This document shows, piece after piece, positions 7,899 through 16,368 of a stretch of 64,000 nt of DNA (positions within the stretch are counted from its first letter, which is position 1; the number at the start of each line of letters is the position of its first letter). Under the pieces are notes generated by a model that was not told where the DNA came from, searched no databases, and saw only the letters and a program-made list of their open reading frames with translations. Origin of the DNA: Methanosarcina barkeri str. Wiesmoor (GTDB lineage: Archaea > Halobacteriota > Methanosarcinia > Methanosarcinales > Methanosarcinaceae). Position numbers and translations under genes: made by a program. Location: positions 1,240,001-1,304,000 of the forward strand of contig NZ_CP009526.1 in the NCBI RefSeq assembly GCF_000969985.1, read 5' to 3'.

Positions 7899-10800
7899 TC
7901 AGTTTTTGTTTTTCGCATTTATATAAGTAATCCGCTTTAATATTTTTGATGCCTCACGACCTTTTTTCATTTTAATTAGTAGACAAGCATAGTTTTCTAG
8001 TAATGCTAAAAAATCTGGATGATCTTCTCTTTTGATTTTTTCCATTATATCTATTGATCGGAGAAATAATTCTTTAGCTTTGAGATTTTTTCCTTGGGTC
8101 GCATAAGTTGTTGCTAAATTATTGAGAGAACTTACTACTGATATATTTTCGGAACCAAAAATTTTCTCTTGAATTTCCAGAGCACGCTTTAAAAGTGATT
8201 CAGCCTCAGAATATTTGCCTTGACTTTGATAGAGTGTTGCTAAATTATTAAGAGTGGTTGCTGTACTAGGGTGTTCTGAGCCCAAAACATTCTCATCAAT
8301 TTCCTGAGCGCGCTTTAAAAGTGGCTCAGCTTCAGAATATCTACCTTGAAATTTGTAGGTTCCTGCTAAATTATTGAGAGAAAGTGCTGTGTCAGGGTGT
8401 TCCGAGCCCAAAACTTTCTCACGTATTTTCAAGACACGCTTAAAAAGTGGTTCAGCCTCAGAATATTTACCTTGACTTTGATAGAGTGTTGCTAAGTTAT
8501 TAAGAGTGGTTGCTGTACCAGGGTGTTCTGAGCCCAAAACAATCTCATCAATTTCCTGAGCACGCTTTAAAAGTAGCTCAGCTTCGGGATATTTGCCTTG
8601 ACTTGTATAACACATTGCTAAATTACAAAGTGAAATTGATGTGTCAGGATGCTCTGGACCCGAACATATCTCGTAGATATCTAATGCATGCTTTGAAAAT
8701 GATTCAGCCTCAGAATATTTGCCTAGACTCTGATAGAGCACTGATAGGTTATCAAGAGAAAGTGCTGTGTTAGGGTGTTCAGAACCAAAAATTTTCTCAT
8801 TAATTTCCAAGGCACGCTTTAACAATTTCTCAGCTTCGGGATATCTACCTTGAGATCTATAAATTCCTGCTAAATTATCAAGAGAAATTGCTGTGTCAGG
8901 GTGTTCTGAGCCCAAAGCTTTCTCGCGTATTTCCAAGGCACGTTTAAAAAATGGTTCAGCCTCAGAATACCGACCTTGAGAATTGTAAGTTCCTGCTAGA
9001 ATATTTAGAGAGGCTGCTGTGTCAGGATGTTCTGGACCTAAAACTATCTCACGTATTTCTAGGGCGCGCTTAATAAGTGGTTCAGCCTCAGAATACCTGC
9101 CTTGAAACACGTAGAGTGCGGCTAAATCAGTCATACTTTCAGCAATATCTGGATGAGTTGAATCCAAAATTTTCTTTCTGATATCAAATGAGCTATTAAA
9201 ATATAATTCACATTCTTTGAAACGTGCACGTTCATACAGATAGTTGCCAGTAGAATTTAGCAACTTTGCAAATTCTTTGGTCTCCATATTCCATTTTTTG
9301 ATATATTTTTCACATGTCTGAATATGCGGAAGAAGCTTGTCGCAAAGATCCCAATTATTATACTCTATTTCAGGAAATGCACAGTTTAAAGCTTTAACAG
9401 TACGCTCAACCCAGATTCGCTGTGTAGTTTCATCCATCCCGTCTCTAAGAACAGCTTGTACAAGGCGGTGAATATCATATGTATAATTATTTACATCGCG
9501 AGTAATCAATGAATACTGCCTAATAGGTTCAAAAGATTCATATAAAATAACTGGAAGGCTTTCAATATTTTCAAGAGCTGAAGAAATCAAAGGCCCCAGT
9601 TCTTTTGCGCCTTTGATAAAAATATCAACTGGGATTTTAGATGGATTTAGAAAAGCACTTACAAATAATATTTCCGCTGAAACTTTTGAATCTTTTTTTA
9701 TATTTTCAAAGTTCAAGATCCAAGTAGTAGCTACTGATTTTGGATATTTATCTGTTGAAATTCGAGACCTTTCCAGTAACTTCAATCCACTTATTTTATA
9801 GCTTGAGAGATAATCTTCAAAACTACATTCTATTTTTCTAATATAGGCTCCAGCTTGCTCCATTGCTAATGGCAAGTAATCAAGCTCAGATGTAAGTTCA
9901 TCAAGTGCCTTAAGTTCTGAAGGCTTTAAGTTTTTACGCCCTGTACGTTTGATGAAAAATTTCCGTGCCTCATCAGGAAGCATCTTATCCATTTCAATCT
10001 GGCTTGTAGCTCCTAGCTCCTCAAAAAGAGGAGCTCTTGATGTAAATAATATGTGACCTTTTGAATTTAAAGGCATTAAGTTTCTTAAGACTGAAGGGTC
10101 ATCTGCATTGTCAAAAACCAGTAACCAGTTCTCATTATTTTTAAACCAGTTTAGTACAGCAGAAACAATAAGTTTCTGGTCAGAGTCATTTTTCAAAGGT
10201 AAATCTAATAATTTCGCTACATTCACATAGCCTGAAATAATTGAGCCTTCTGAATCAGCTGTTACCCAGAACACAAATTTATATTCGTGACTATAAAGAT
10301 ACGTATATTGTACTACAGTTTGTGTTTTTCCAATACCACCTAATCCACATATTGCTACTGGTCGCGACAAAACCGCTCTTTTGTTTGAAAGAAGTGTCTC
10401 GTGAATTTGTTCTAGCTTTTCATCTCGACCGATAAAAAATGGATTGAATGGATATGGAACATTTGATTTTATCTTTTTATCTTGGAGCTCAGAAGATGTG
10501 AGAGGAGCAGACTTGTTATCAAGATTATTGATTAGAAGTCCATCAATTTTGAAGGATAATTTTTGGATCTCTTGATGTGTTTCTTTAAGTTCTTGATTTA
10601 TTTCTTCAATTGTTTTATGTGCTTTTTTCGCTAAGTAAAGCTTAAGGTAGTCTCTAAGTTCAGGATTTTTTTCAATTTCTGAATCTATAATTTCAAAAAA
10701 AGTATTTAAGATTAAATTTGCATCGTTTAAGGAAAAATCTTCCTCGCTGAACAACTCAAAAAACTCATTAATTAAGACACTTAAACAATCAGCTTTATTT

Positions 10801-11018
10801 GGACTTTTTAGATACTCTTCAATTGCCATTTCTACCTTTTGCTGATGCAAAAAAATATCAATATTTATTTTATTAAGTTTAAGGCTTGTATTTGAAAGTT
10901 CTTCGATTGCTTTACTATATATTTCCCAATGTGTGTCAAGAATTTTTCGAGGGATTTCCTTGGAAGAATCATATAATAGGCTTGAAAGATAACTTAAAAC
11001 TAATTCTGAAATTATCAT
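7899..11018 (-). CDS. STAND NTPase with NB-ARC domain and TPR array
   Basis: A 1039-residue signal-transduction ATPase of the NLR-like STAND class. Residues 1-190 are helical with a coiled coil near 133-157 and match no effector I recognise. The NB-ARC core follows: a GRD motif near 198, Walker A GLGGIGKT at about 225-232, Walker B LLVFDNADD near 300, a sensor-like ILFTSR and an LPLA motif. From about residue 600 to 1010 there are roughly ten kinesin-light-chain-type TPRs of 42 residues (e.g. GRYSEAEPLLKRALEI, GSEHPDTA). ATG 11018 has GGGGAT just upstream. Proteins of this build act as ligand-triggered switches; several bacterial and archaeal relatives are antiviral. A defence role here is inference from the architecture only. 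Confidence 0.9.
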   Translation of the reverse strand: MIISELVLSYLSSLLYDSSKEIPRKILDTHWEIYSKAIEELSNTSLKLNKINIDIFLHQQKVEMAIEEYLKSPNKADCLSVLINEFFELFSEEDFSLNDANLILNTFFEIIDSEIEKNPELRDYLKLYLAKKAHKTIEEINQELKETHQEIQKLSFKIDGLLINNLDNKSAPLTSSELQDKKIKSNVPYPFNPFFIGRDEKLEQIHETLLSNKRAVLSRPVAICGLGGIGKTQTVVQYTYLYSHEYKFVFWVTADSEGSIISGYVNVAKLLDLPLKNDSDQKLIVSAVLNWFKNNENWLLVFDNADDPSVLRNLMPLNSKGHILFTSRAPLFEELGATSQIEMDKMLPDEARKFFIKRTGRKNLKPSELKALDELTSELDYLPLAMEQAGAYIRKIECSFEDYLSSYKISGLKLLERSRISTDKYPKSVATTWILNFENIKKDSKVSAEILFVSAFLNPSKIPVDIFIKGAKELGPLISSALENIESLPVILYESFEPIRQYSLITRDVNNYTYDIHRLVQAVLRDGMDETTQRIWVERTVKALNCAFPEIEYNNWDLCDKLLPHIQTCEKYIKKWNMETKEFAKLLNSTGNYLYERARFKECELYFNSSFDIRKKILDSTHPDIAESMTDLAALYVFQGRYSEAEPLIKRALEIREIVLGPEHPDTAASLNILAGTYNSQGRYSEAEPFFKRALEIREKALGSEHPDTAISLDNLAGIYRSQGRYPEAEKLLKRALEINEKIFGSEHPNTALSLDNLSVLYQSLGKYSEAESFSKHALDIYEICSGPEHPDTSISLCNLAMCYTSQGKYPEAELLLKRAQEIDEIVLGSEHPGTATTLNNLATLYQSQGKYSEAEPLFKRVLKIREKVLGSEHPDTALSLNNLAGTYKFQGRYSEAEPLLKRAQEIDENVLGSEHPSTATTLNNLATLYQSQGKYSEAESLLKRALEIQEKIFGSENISVVSSLNNLATTYATQGKNLKAKELFLRSIDIMEKIKREDHPDFLALLENYACLLIKMKKGREASKILKRITYINAKNKN

Positions 11019-11136
11019 TCTATCCCCGTTGGCATAACTTATTACTTTTACAATTAGAAACTATTTCAATTATGAGACAGTATAGTTAACTCTTTCCATT
11101 TTATATTGGATCAATTTTTTAGAAAAGAAAGGGGCT

Positions 11137-11793
11137 TTAATTACCCCCAAAAAAATTAAAAGTTATATTCGACAAATTTGCATTCCTAAAATCGAACCAG
11201 TACTGTTCTATCGTGCCGATAACACCTTGATTATTCACAGTATTGGTAGATCCATTTACAATATTCTGTGCTCCTGAGTCATTCTTCTCAACAGGCTGTG
11301 TACTTTCTGAATCTGGCGGCACAGGAGTTGTTGTCTGTTCAGATGTGTTCCCAAAATAACTTTTCACAGTGTTATAACTAGTAACTCCCATAATTCCGCA
11401 GTCAAACTTCTTAGAAGATCCCCAGTCTTTATACCACATGGTTTTATTCTTGTCATAAAAGGCTGTTACTTCCTTCCGTTGGGGTCCGAACCAGCCATAG
11501 TATGCTTCATATCCTTTTTTATTATCGGCTGCTGGATAGAAGACATTGATATAAATCGGAGCATGTTTTGTGAAATTAAGTTCTCTGATATCACAATTCC
11601 AATTATATTCTTCTGAAACATATTGACCGATTTCGCAGGCTAGTTGGTAGGAATTATTTTGGTTGCTTAGGTTGTAATCGAGCATGGCCTGGGTGACTTG
11701 CTCTTTTGTGGGAGTTACATAATTTCCCGTAGCCGAAGCCAATGGGATTGCGATCATAGCAACAAAAAGAATACTTAGTAGTTTAAGTTTCAT
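11137..11793 (-). CDS. secreted hypothetical protein
   Basis: A 218-residue protein with a clear signal peptide (Lys-rich start, then LLSILFVAMIAIPLASA). The mature part has Asn-X-Ser/Thr sites, three or four cysteines, a Trp/Tyr-rich core around YYGWFGP and a Thr/Pro/Gly/Asn-rich C-terminal third. I do not recognise the family. ATG 11793 is preferred over the TTG two codons earlier because GGAG precedes it. The start overlaps the end of a broken upstream frame (stop at 11796-11798), so the two were probably an operon. The likely location is extracellular. Confidence 0.7.
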   Translation of the reverse strand: MKLKLLSILFVAMIAIPLASATGNYVTPTKEQVTQAMLDYNLSNQNNSYQLACEIGQYVSEEYNWNCDIRELNFTKHAPIYINVFYPAADNKKGYEAYYGWFGPQRKEVTAFYDKNKTMWYKDWGSSKKFDCGIMGVTSYNTVKSYFGNTSEQTTTPVPPDSESTQPVEKNDSGAQNIVNGSTNTVNNQGVIGTIEQYWFDFRNANLSNITFNFFGGN

Positions 11794-11795
11794 AG

Positions 11796-12085
11796 TCAAT
11801 TCTCCATAATAGCATATACTTCAACTTCATCATCAGTGTCATTATCAGTGTCAATAACTGCATACCATCTTGTTCCATAATCTACGAAGGTCTTTTCTTC
11901 GACACTGGTATCCCATCCATTTTCTCAAGATACTCACTAAGAGCATCAGCACATTCTTTTTTGAGCAGGTCATTGAACCTTCGTAATTTCCAATTATATC
12001 ATTTAAAGCTTTATAAATATGTTTAGATTCGTTGCTCTCGTTGATTACTTTTTCGGATTGATTGCCTGCTTCATCCGATTAGTTT
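11796..12085 (-). pseudogene. frameshifted hypothetical gene upstream of the secreted protein
   Basis: On the minus strand coding sequence continues through three frames. First comes ...EKVINESNESKHIYKALND, then FNDLLKKECADALSEYLEK. The last frame reads NGWDTSVEEKTFVDYG and RWYAVIDTDNDTDDEVEVYA, ending IMEN-stop at 11796. At least two frameshifts separate the pieces. The family is unknown; the acidic tail overlaps the start of the secreted-protein gene in the manner of translationally coupled genes. Confidence 0.65.
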
Positions 12086-12154
12086 AATTCCCCACATACT
12101 TTTCTCTTAATTCATATCCGTTTAGCATAAGGAGATACTATATTTCCATCCTGA

Positions 12155-12264
12155 AAGACAGGACGCAGTTAAAATATGACCTGGCCTGCATGCTCCCAAT
12201 TTTAATTGTGATATTTGCAGTGTCTATTGCAACTTCAAGAATTATCTTCCGGGGGCTGGTGTGA
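12155..12264 (+). pseudogene. 3' fragment of a second TadC/FlaJ-like gene
   Basis: About 110 bases match 7161-7270, the last 36 codons and the TGA of the intact membrane-protein gene, with roughly ten substitutions. The frame still reads through YDLACMLP and FAVSIATSRIIFRGLV to the stop. It is the third collinear relic of the duplicated secretion locus, left 5 kb beyond the intact copy. Confidence 0.9.
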
Positions 12265-12416
12265 TATAGAGTAAAGTGGGATACAAATAAGGAAAGATAG
12301 GGACAAATAAGAAGGAATGCGAAGAAATAAAGGGAAATTGAGAAAAATAAGGAAAAACAAAACGAGAGGTTAAGCCTCTCATCTGTTGTTTACATATCGA
12401 ATTCTGGAATTCTGCT

Positions 12417-14732
12417 TTAGTGCTTCCGCTTATAAAGGAATAAGCCAAGGATACAGGCTATCCCTAAATCGATTTCAAATCCAGGTGTACCCGGAATTTC
12501 TTTTTGTTCAGCTTCCTTTCCTTCGTTCCCAGTTTCGTTTTGATTTACATAGTTTTTATTAACTGCTCCGGTCTCTGTCTCAGACTGGGATTCTGTTGCA
12601 GTTTCCTCATAAGCTTTTTTTGCTGTGCCTGTTATTGCAAAGGAAGAGAATTCCGGGGTTTTTGCCGTGAAATACAGGAATTTGTCATCTTTTCCTGATG
12701 TTTCTATCTCCAGCTGTTCCCATTTTTTCTCGTTGTAACTGTTAAGGGTGATTGAAGCTGGATCGATTTTTTTATCTTCTATCCAGGATTTTTCAACCTT
12801 GAAACAAACGGTCGGGTTTTCTATGTTCTTTGAGGTTGCAATTCCGCCGTTTCCAACCCAAACATTAAAGGATTTGTAGACATCTCCAGAAGGCAGTTCG
12901 GAGACAAGAGAAGATTGTCCTTTCAACATCTCTACAATGGTTGTGGTTTTGCCCAGAGTCTTCTTTGCATCAAAGTTCACAGAAACAACGCAAGTTGCGT
13001 TCTTTGCAAAATCAAACTTTACCTCTTTTCCATTTGTAATGAACACCTGTGAAAGTTCCTTTACTTCAATGTTTTTTGCAGGTTCAGGAGAGCCACCTCC
13101 TCCTCCGCTACCGCTACTTTTGCCGCCACCACTCTTGCTGCTTCCGTCACTGTTTGAATTGCTGTCGTCGCTGGAATTGCCTTCCAGTACAGTTATTGTA
13201 TTAATAAGGTAAGAGAAACCGTTTGCATTATAGATTGTCAGGTTGACAAAATATGTACCAGGAGTAGCATATACATAAATGGGATTCGGGTCATTGGAGT
13301 CAGCCTTTCCATTGGAATCGAAGTCCCATACCCTTGATACTACATTCTGGGAAAGATCATTAAACTGTACTTCCAGGGGAGCATACCCCTCGGTAACACT
13401 GCTACTGAAGTTTGCAACCGGAATCCCCAGGTCTGGAGTGGTTGAATTCGTGACCTTGATGTAACCCAGTTTATCTATAGAAATATTGCCAGTGGCACTG
13501 GTTACCTTTAGAGTAACGTCATATGTGCCGGGTTTTGTAAATGTGTGCGTCGCATTCATTGCATTTTTAGAGGTAATTCCGTCCCCAAAGTCCCAGAGCC
13601 ATGAAGTTGAAACTCCATCGATGCCGCTGGTAGTAAATAACACAACTAAAGGTGCAGTTCCATAAGTCACATTGGCAGTAAATTCAGCTACCTGTGGCAA
13701 AGGGTCTATGGCAGAAAGATCACTTAGATATATACCATTATTGCCACTATCGTTAGCTGCCCCCCTTCCGTAGTTACTGTCTATTCCCCATACAATAGTG
13801 TTCTCGTACACATCCGGCGTTGTGTAAGTCTCTTTTGGATAGATGTAAACTGGAGTGCTTTTTGCTGATGAAATATCATAAACGTATACACCTGCATAAC
13901 CAAACTGGTCATCGCCAGATTTTGAATATACGATTTTGTCCCCGTTTATGTCAATATGAGTACCGGTGTCATCTCCAGCATCAACTGTATCAGACCCATA
14001 TAAAGTATTACCTGTATTATCACTGGTGACATCTATAGTTTTTTTGGTAATTAGGTCATACATTTCAATAAATCCGTCCCTGGAATAGAAGTTTGACCAT
14101 ATCACTTTATTACCATATATATGGGGACTAAATATCTGGCTAGCATGACTTACTGTTATGGTCTCCTTAGTATTAACATCATAAACAGCAATGTTTCGCC
14201 CGTCTTCATCATCATAACCAAATGTTATTTTGGTAGCGTATATATCAGGATTGTTCCCATCTGCGATTTTAGTCTGCTTGGAAGTTGATATGTCCCGCAT
14301 ATATACGTTGTAATTATAATTTGATTCATTGTAATCTGCACTCCAAACAATCCTATTTTCGTAAATAACAGGTCTGCTGTATTGGTCTACATTCTGTGTG
14401 ATGTAAGTTTTTGCGGTTGTTGATATATCGTATACTGCAAGTCTTGGTGTCCTGCTGCTTTCATCATGCCACACTAATATGTTACCGTAAATATCCGGAT
14501 AAGATGCTGCAGAAGAATCAACTGTAGTGACTGTTCTGGCGTTCAAATCATAAACCTGGATAACACCACTATTTGTCCATACTACTTTGTTATCATAAAT
14601 AGCAGGATCAGACCCATTACCAATTTTTGTCACCTGCGTTGCTGATGCTAAATTTGAAATTAAAACTAAAAATATAAAAATTAAGGTTGTTGAAGCTAAA
14701 GCTATTGAACATAACTTGCTTTTAATTTTCAT
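12417..14732 (-). CDS. beta-propeller/PKD surface protein with PGF-CTERM anchor
   Basis: A 771-residue cell-surface protein. The order is: a signal peptide (1-32); about seven TolB/YVTN-like blades (33-345) with repeated PDIYGN/KVVW motifs; two PKD domains (about 350-430 and 437-515, with WLWDFGDG and RVWDFDSNG); a Gly/Ser linker; a PGF-pre-PGF domain (about 555-705); and a C-terminal TPGFE, hydrophobic stretch and KRKH. The last part is the PGF-CTERM signal processed by an archaeosortase of the ArtA type. ATG 14732 has a strong GGGGAGGGG ribosome site. It is expected to be glycosylated and lipid-anchored outside the S-layer or within it; the ligand is unknown. Confidence 0.88.
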   Translation of the reverse strand: MKIKSKLCSIALASTTLIFIFLVLISNLASATQVTKIGNGSDPAIYDNKVVWTNSGVIQVYDLNARTVTTVDSSAASYPDIYGNILVWHDESSRTPRLAVYDISTTAKTYITQNVDQYSRPVIYENRIVWSADYNESNYNYNVYMRDISTSKQTKIADGNNPDIYATKITFGYDDEDGRNIAVYDVNTKETITVSHASQIFSPHIYGNKVIWSNFYSRDGFIEMYDLITKKTIDVTSDNTGNTLYGSDTVDAGDDTGTHIDINGDKIVYSKSGDDQFGYAGVYVYDISSAKSTPVYIYPKETYTTPDVYENTIVWGIDSNYGRGAANDSGNNGIYLSDLSAIDPLPQVAEFTANVTYGTAPLVVLFTTSGIDGVSTSWLWDFGDGITSKNAMNATHTFTKPGTYDVTLKVTSATGNISIDKLGYIKVTNSTTPDLGIPVANFSSSVTEGYAPLEVQFNDLSQNVVSRVWDFDSNGKADSNDPNPIYVYATPGTYFVNLTIYNANGFSYLINTITVLEGNSSDDSNSNSDGSSKSGGGKSSGSGGGGGSPEPAKNIEVKELSQVFITNGKEVKFDFAKNATCVVSVNFDAKKTLGKTTTIVEMLKGQSSLVSELPSGDVYKSFNVWVGNGGIATSKNIENPTVCFKVEKSWIEDKKIDPASITLNSYNEKKWEQLEIETSGKDDKFLYFTAKTPEFSSFAITGTAKKAYEETATESQSETETGAVNKNYVNQNETGNEGKEAEQKEIPGTPGFEIDLGIACILGLFLYKRKH

Positions 14733-15048
14733 TTCCCCTCCCCCACGTAGCTTTTATCCCTCAAATCCAGGGTATAATTTATATAATCTGTATATTCCGA
14801 CTTTCGGATAGAATTATAAACCTTGATTTTCCCGATAATAATATAATTTTGGATCAGAAACGTCAAGCTTGATTACATTTATATTTGTATATTAGGTAAA
14901 CTCGGCAAGTAAGTAGACTGCTTAGATATTATATAATTGTACAAGTAAAATTTCTTCTATTCTTAGTTACTTATTGATTTTTATTTTAAATTAAAAAAGT
15001 TTAGACAAAATAGTTTTAGTTTTATAATTATTGGATACTTTTTGGCGA
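14733..15048. other. promoter-bearing intergenic region
   Basis: AT-rich DNA between two minus-strand genes. It carries several TATA-like stretches (for example near 14775-14795) that could drive the surface-protein gene. I see no ORF or remnant. Confidence 0.5.
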
Positions 15049-16113
15049 TTATGGATGAAGGAAAGCAACTACGGCCATTATTCCATATGTCCCAAGAAGT
15101 TGTAATCCTTCAAACCAGTTGCTTTTGCCGTCTTCAATTATGGATTTGACCATTAAGACGGCAGAGACTATGGCAGCAAGTTCGAAAGTGGTGAAAATCA
15201 GATTCATGGGGTTCTCGAAAAAATAACTCGTGAATACCAGGACCGGTACGACAAACATAGCTACTTGAGTTGTCGAGCCGATTGCGATTTGGAGTGCCAG
15301 ATCCATCCTGTCTTTAATTGCGATTGTGACAGCTGAGACATGTTCCGCAGCATTCCCAATAATTGCTATGAAAATCATACCTATGAATAGTTCCGTCCAG
15401 CCAAGATTTTCAGCGAGCGGCTCTATGGTGCCTACCAGGATTTCACTTATAACAGCAACCGTAACTGTTGATATGAAAAGAATCGTAATAGATTTTTTGA
15501 CGCTCCACTTGGCAACGCGCTCTGTAGTGTCGACAGTGTATAAGTGCTTGTGGGTGTGAAGCGAGAAAAGCAGGCTCGCAAGATATGACACGGCCATAAT
15601 GACCGATACTGCAATACTCAAAGTTTCGATTATTGCATCTGAAGGATTTTCTGAGGTTAGAACGAAAACAGCCGGCATGACAATAGCTGCAGTTGCAAGA
15701 AAGAGAGTGGAGGCGCTTGTCTTTGCGGCTGTTGTGTTGAACTCCTGCTCATCTTTTCCGAGTCCTCCAAAGAAAAACGCCATACCCAGAATCAAAAGCA
15801 GGTTTCCAATAATGGAGCCCGTAATCGATGCCTTTACCATTTCAGTAAGTCCTGCTTGCAGGGCAAAAAAACTTATGATTAATTCTGTTGCGTTTCCGAA
15901 GGTAGCGTTTAATAACCCACCCAGAGCTGGACCGGTACGTACCGAAATCTCCTCTGTTGATTCACCAATGAATTTCGCAAGTGGTATGATTGCAAGCGAA
16001 GCTAAAACAAAAATTGCTATAGGCGAAGAGTGTGTATACTCTGCGAACAGACTCAGCGGCACAAAGATAAGAAAAAATTTGAAAACTTTTTCCAGAGTTT
16101 TTGTTTTTTCCAT
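15049..16113 (-). CDS. calcium/proton antiporter (CaCA family, Cax type)
   Basis: A 354-residue membrane protein with about eleven hydrophobic segments. It shows both alpha-repeat motifs of the CaCA superfamily: GNATELIISFFAL in the first half and GNAAEHVSAVTIA in the second. Cax/ChaA proteins exchange cytoplasmic Ca2+ for protons across the membrane. Length and topology are typical. ATG 16113 lies about 11 bases from GAGGAGAT, a slightly long spacing. The gene stands alone, with the MATE exporter upstream on the same strand. The family call is firm; the preferred cation cannot be fixed from sequence. Confidence 0.93.
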   Translation of the reverse strand: MEKTKTLEKVFKFFLIFVPLSLFAEYTHSSPIAIFVLASLAIIPLAKFIGESTEEISVRTGPALGGLLNATFGNATELIISFFALQAGLTEMVKASITGSIIGNLLLILGMAFFFGGLGKDEQEFNTTAAKTSASTLFLATAAIVMPAVFVLTSENPSDAIIETLSIAVSVIMAVSYLASLLFSLHTHKHLYTVDTTERVAKWSVKKSITILFISTVTVAVISEILVGTIEPLAENLGWTELFIGMIFIAIIGNAAEHVSAVTIAIKDRMDLALQIAIGSTTQVAMFVVPVLVFTSYFFENPMNLIFTTFELAAIVSAVLMVKSIIEDGKSNWFEGLQLLGTYGIMAVVAFLHP

Positions 16114-16310
16114 ATTAACGAATCTCCTCTGCCACCTGGCAAAGAGTCACTCTAAAGCGACTTAGAATACCAGCCCTTTTCATCTTATGTGTTAATAACA
16201 AGGCTGAAAGATATTTTTATCCCTAAAGCCAGGCAGGAAGGAAACTTCAGGAAATCTCAGAAATCAAAAGAAAAAACAGTAGGATTTCATAACAGCTGGA
16301 CTTCAGAGAA

Positions 16311-16368
16311 GAGTCTCTCACATCTCTCACAACATCTCTGAGTCTCTCACATCTCTCACAACATCTCT
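16311..16368. repeat. 29-bp perfect tandem duplication at the MATE 3' end
   Basis: The 29 bases beginning gagtctctcacatctctc occur twice without a gap (16311-16339 and 16340-16368) and are identical. The second copy contains the last codons and stop of the MATE gene; the first lies just beyond it. Confidence 0.95.
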
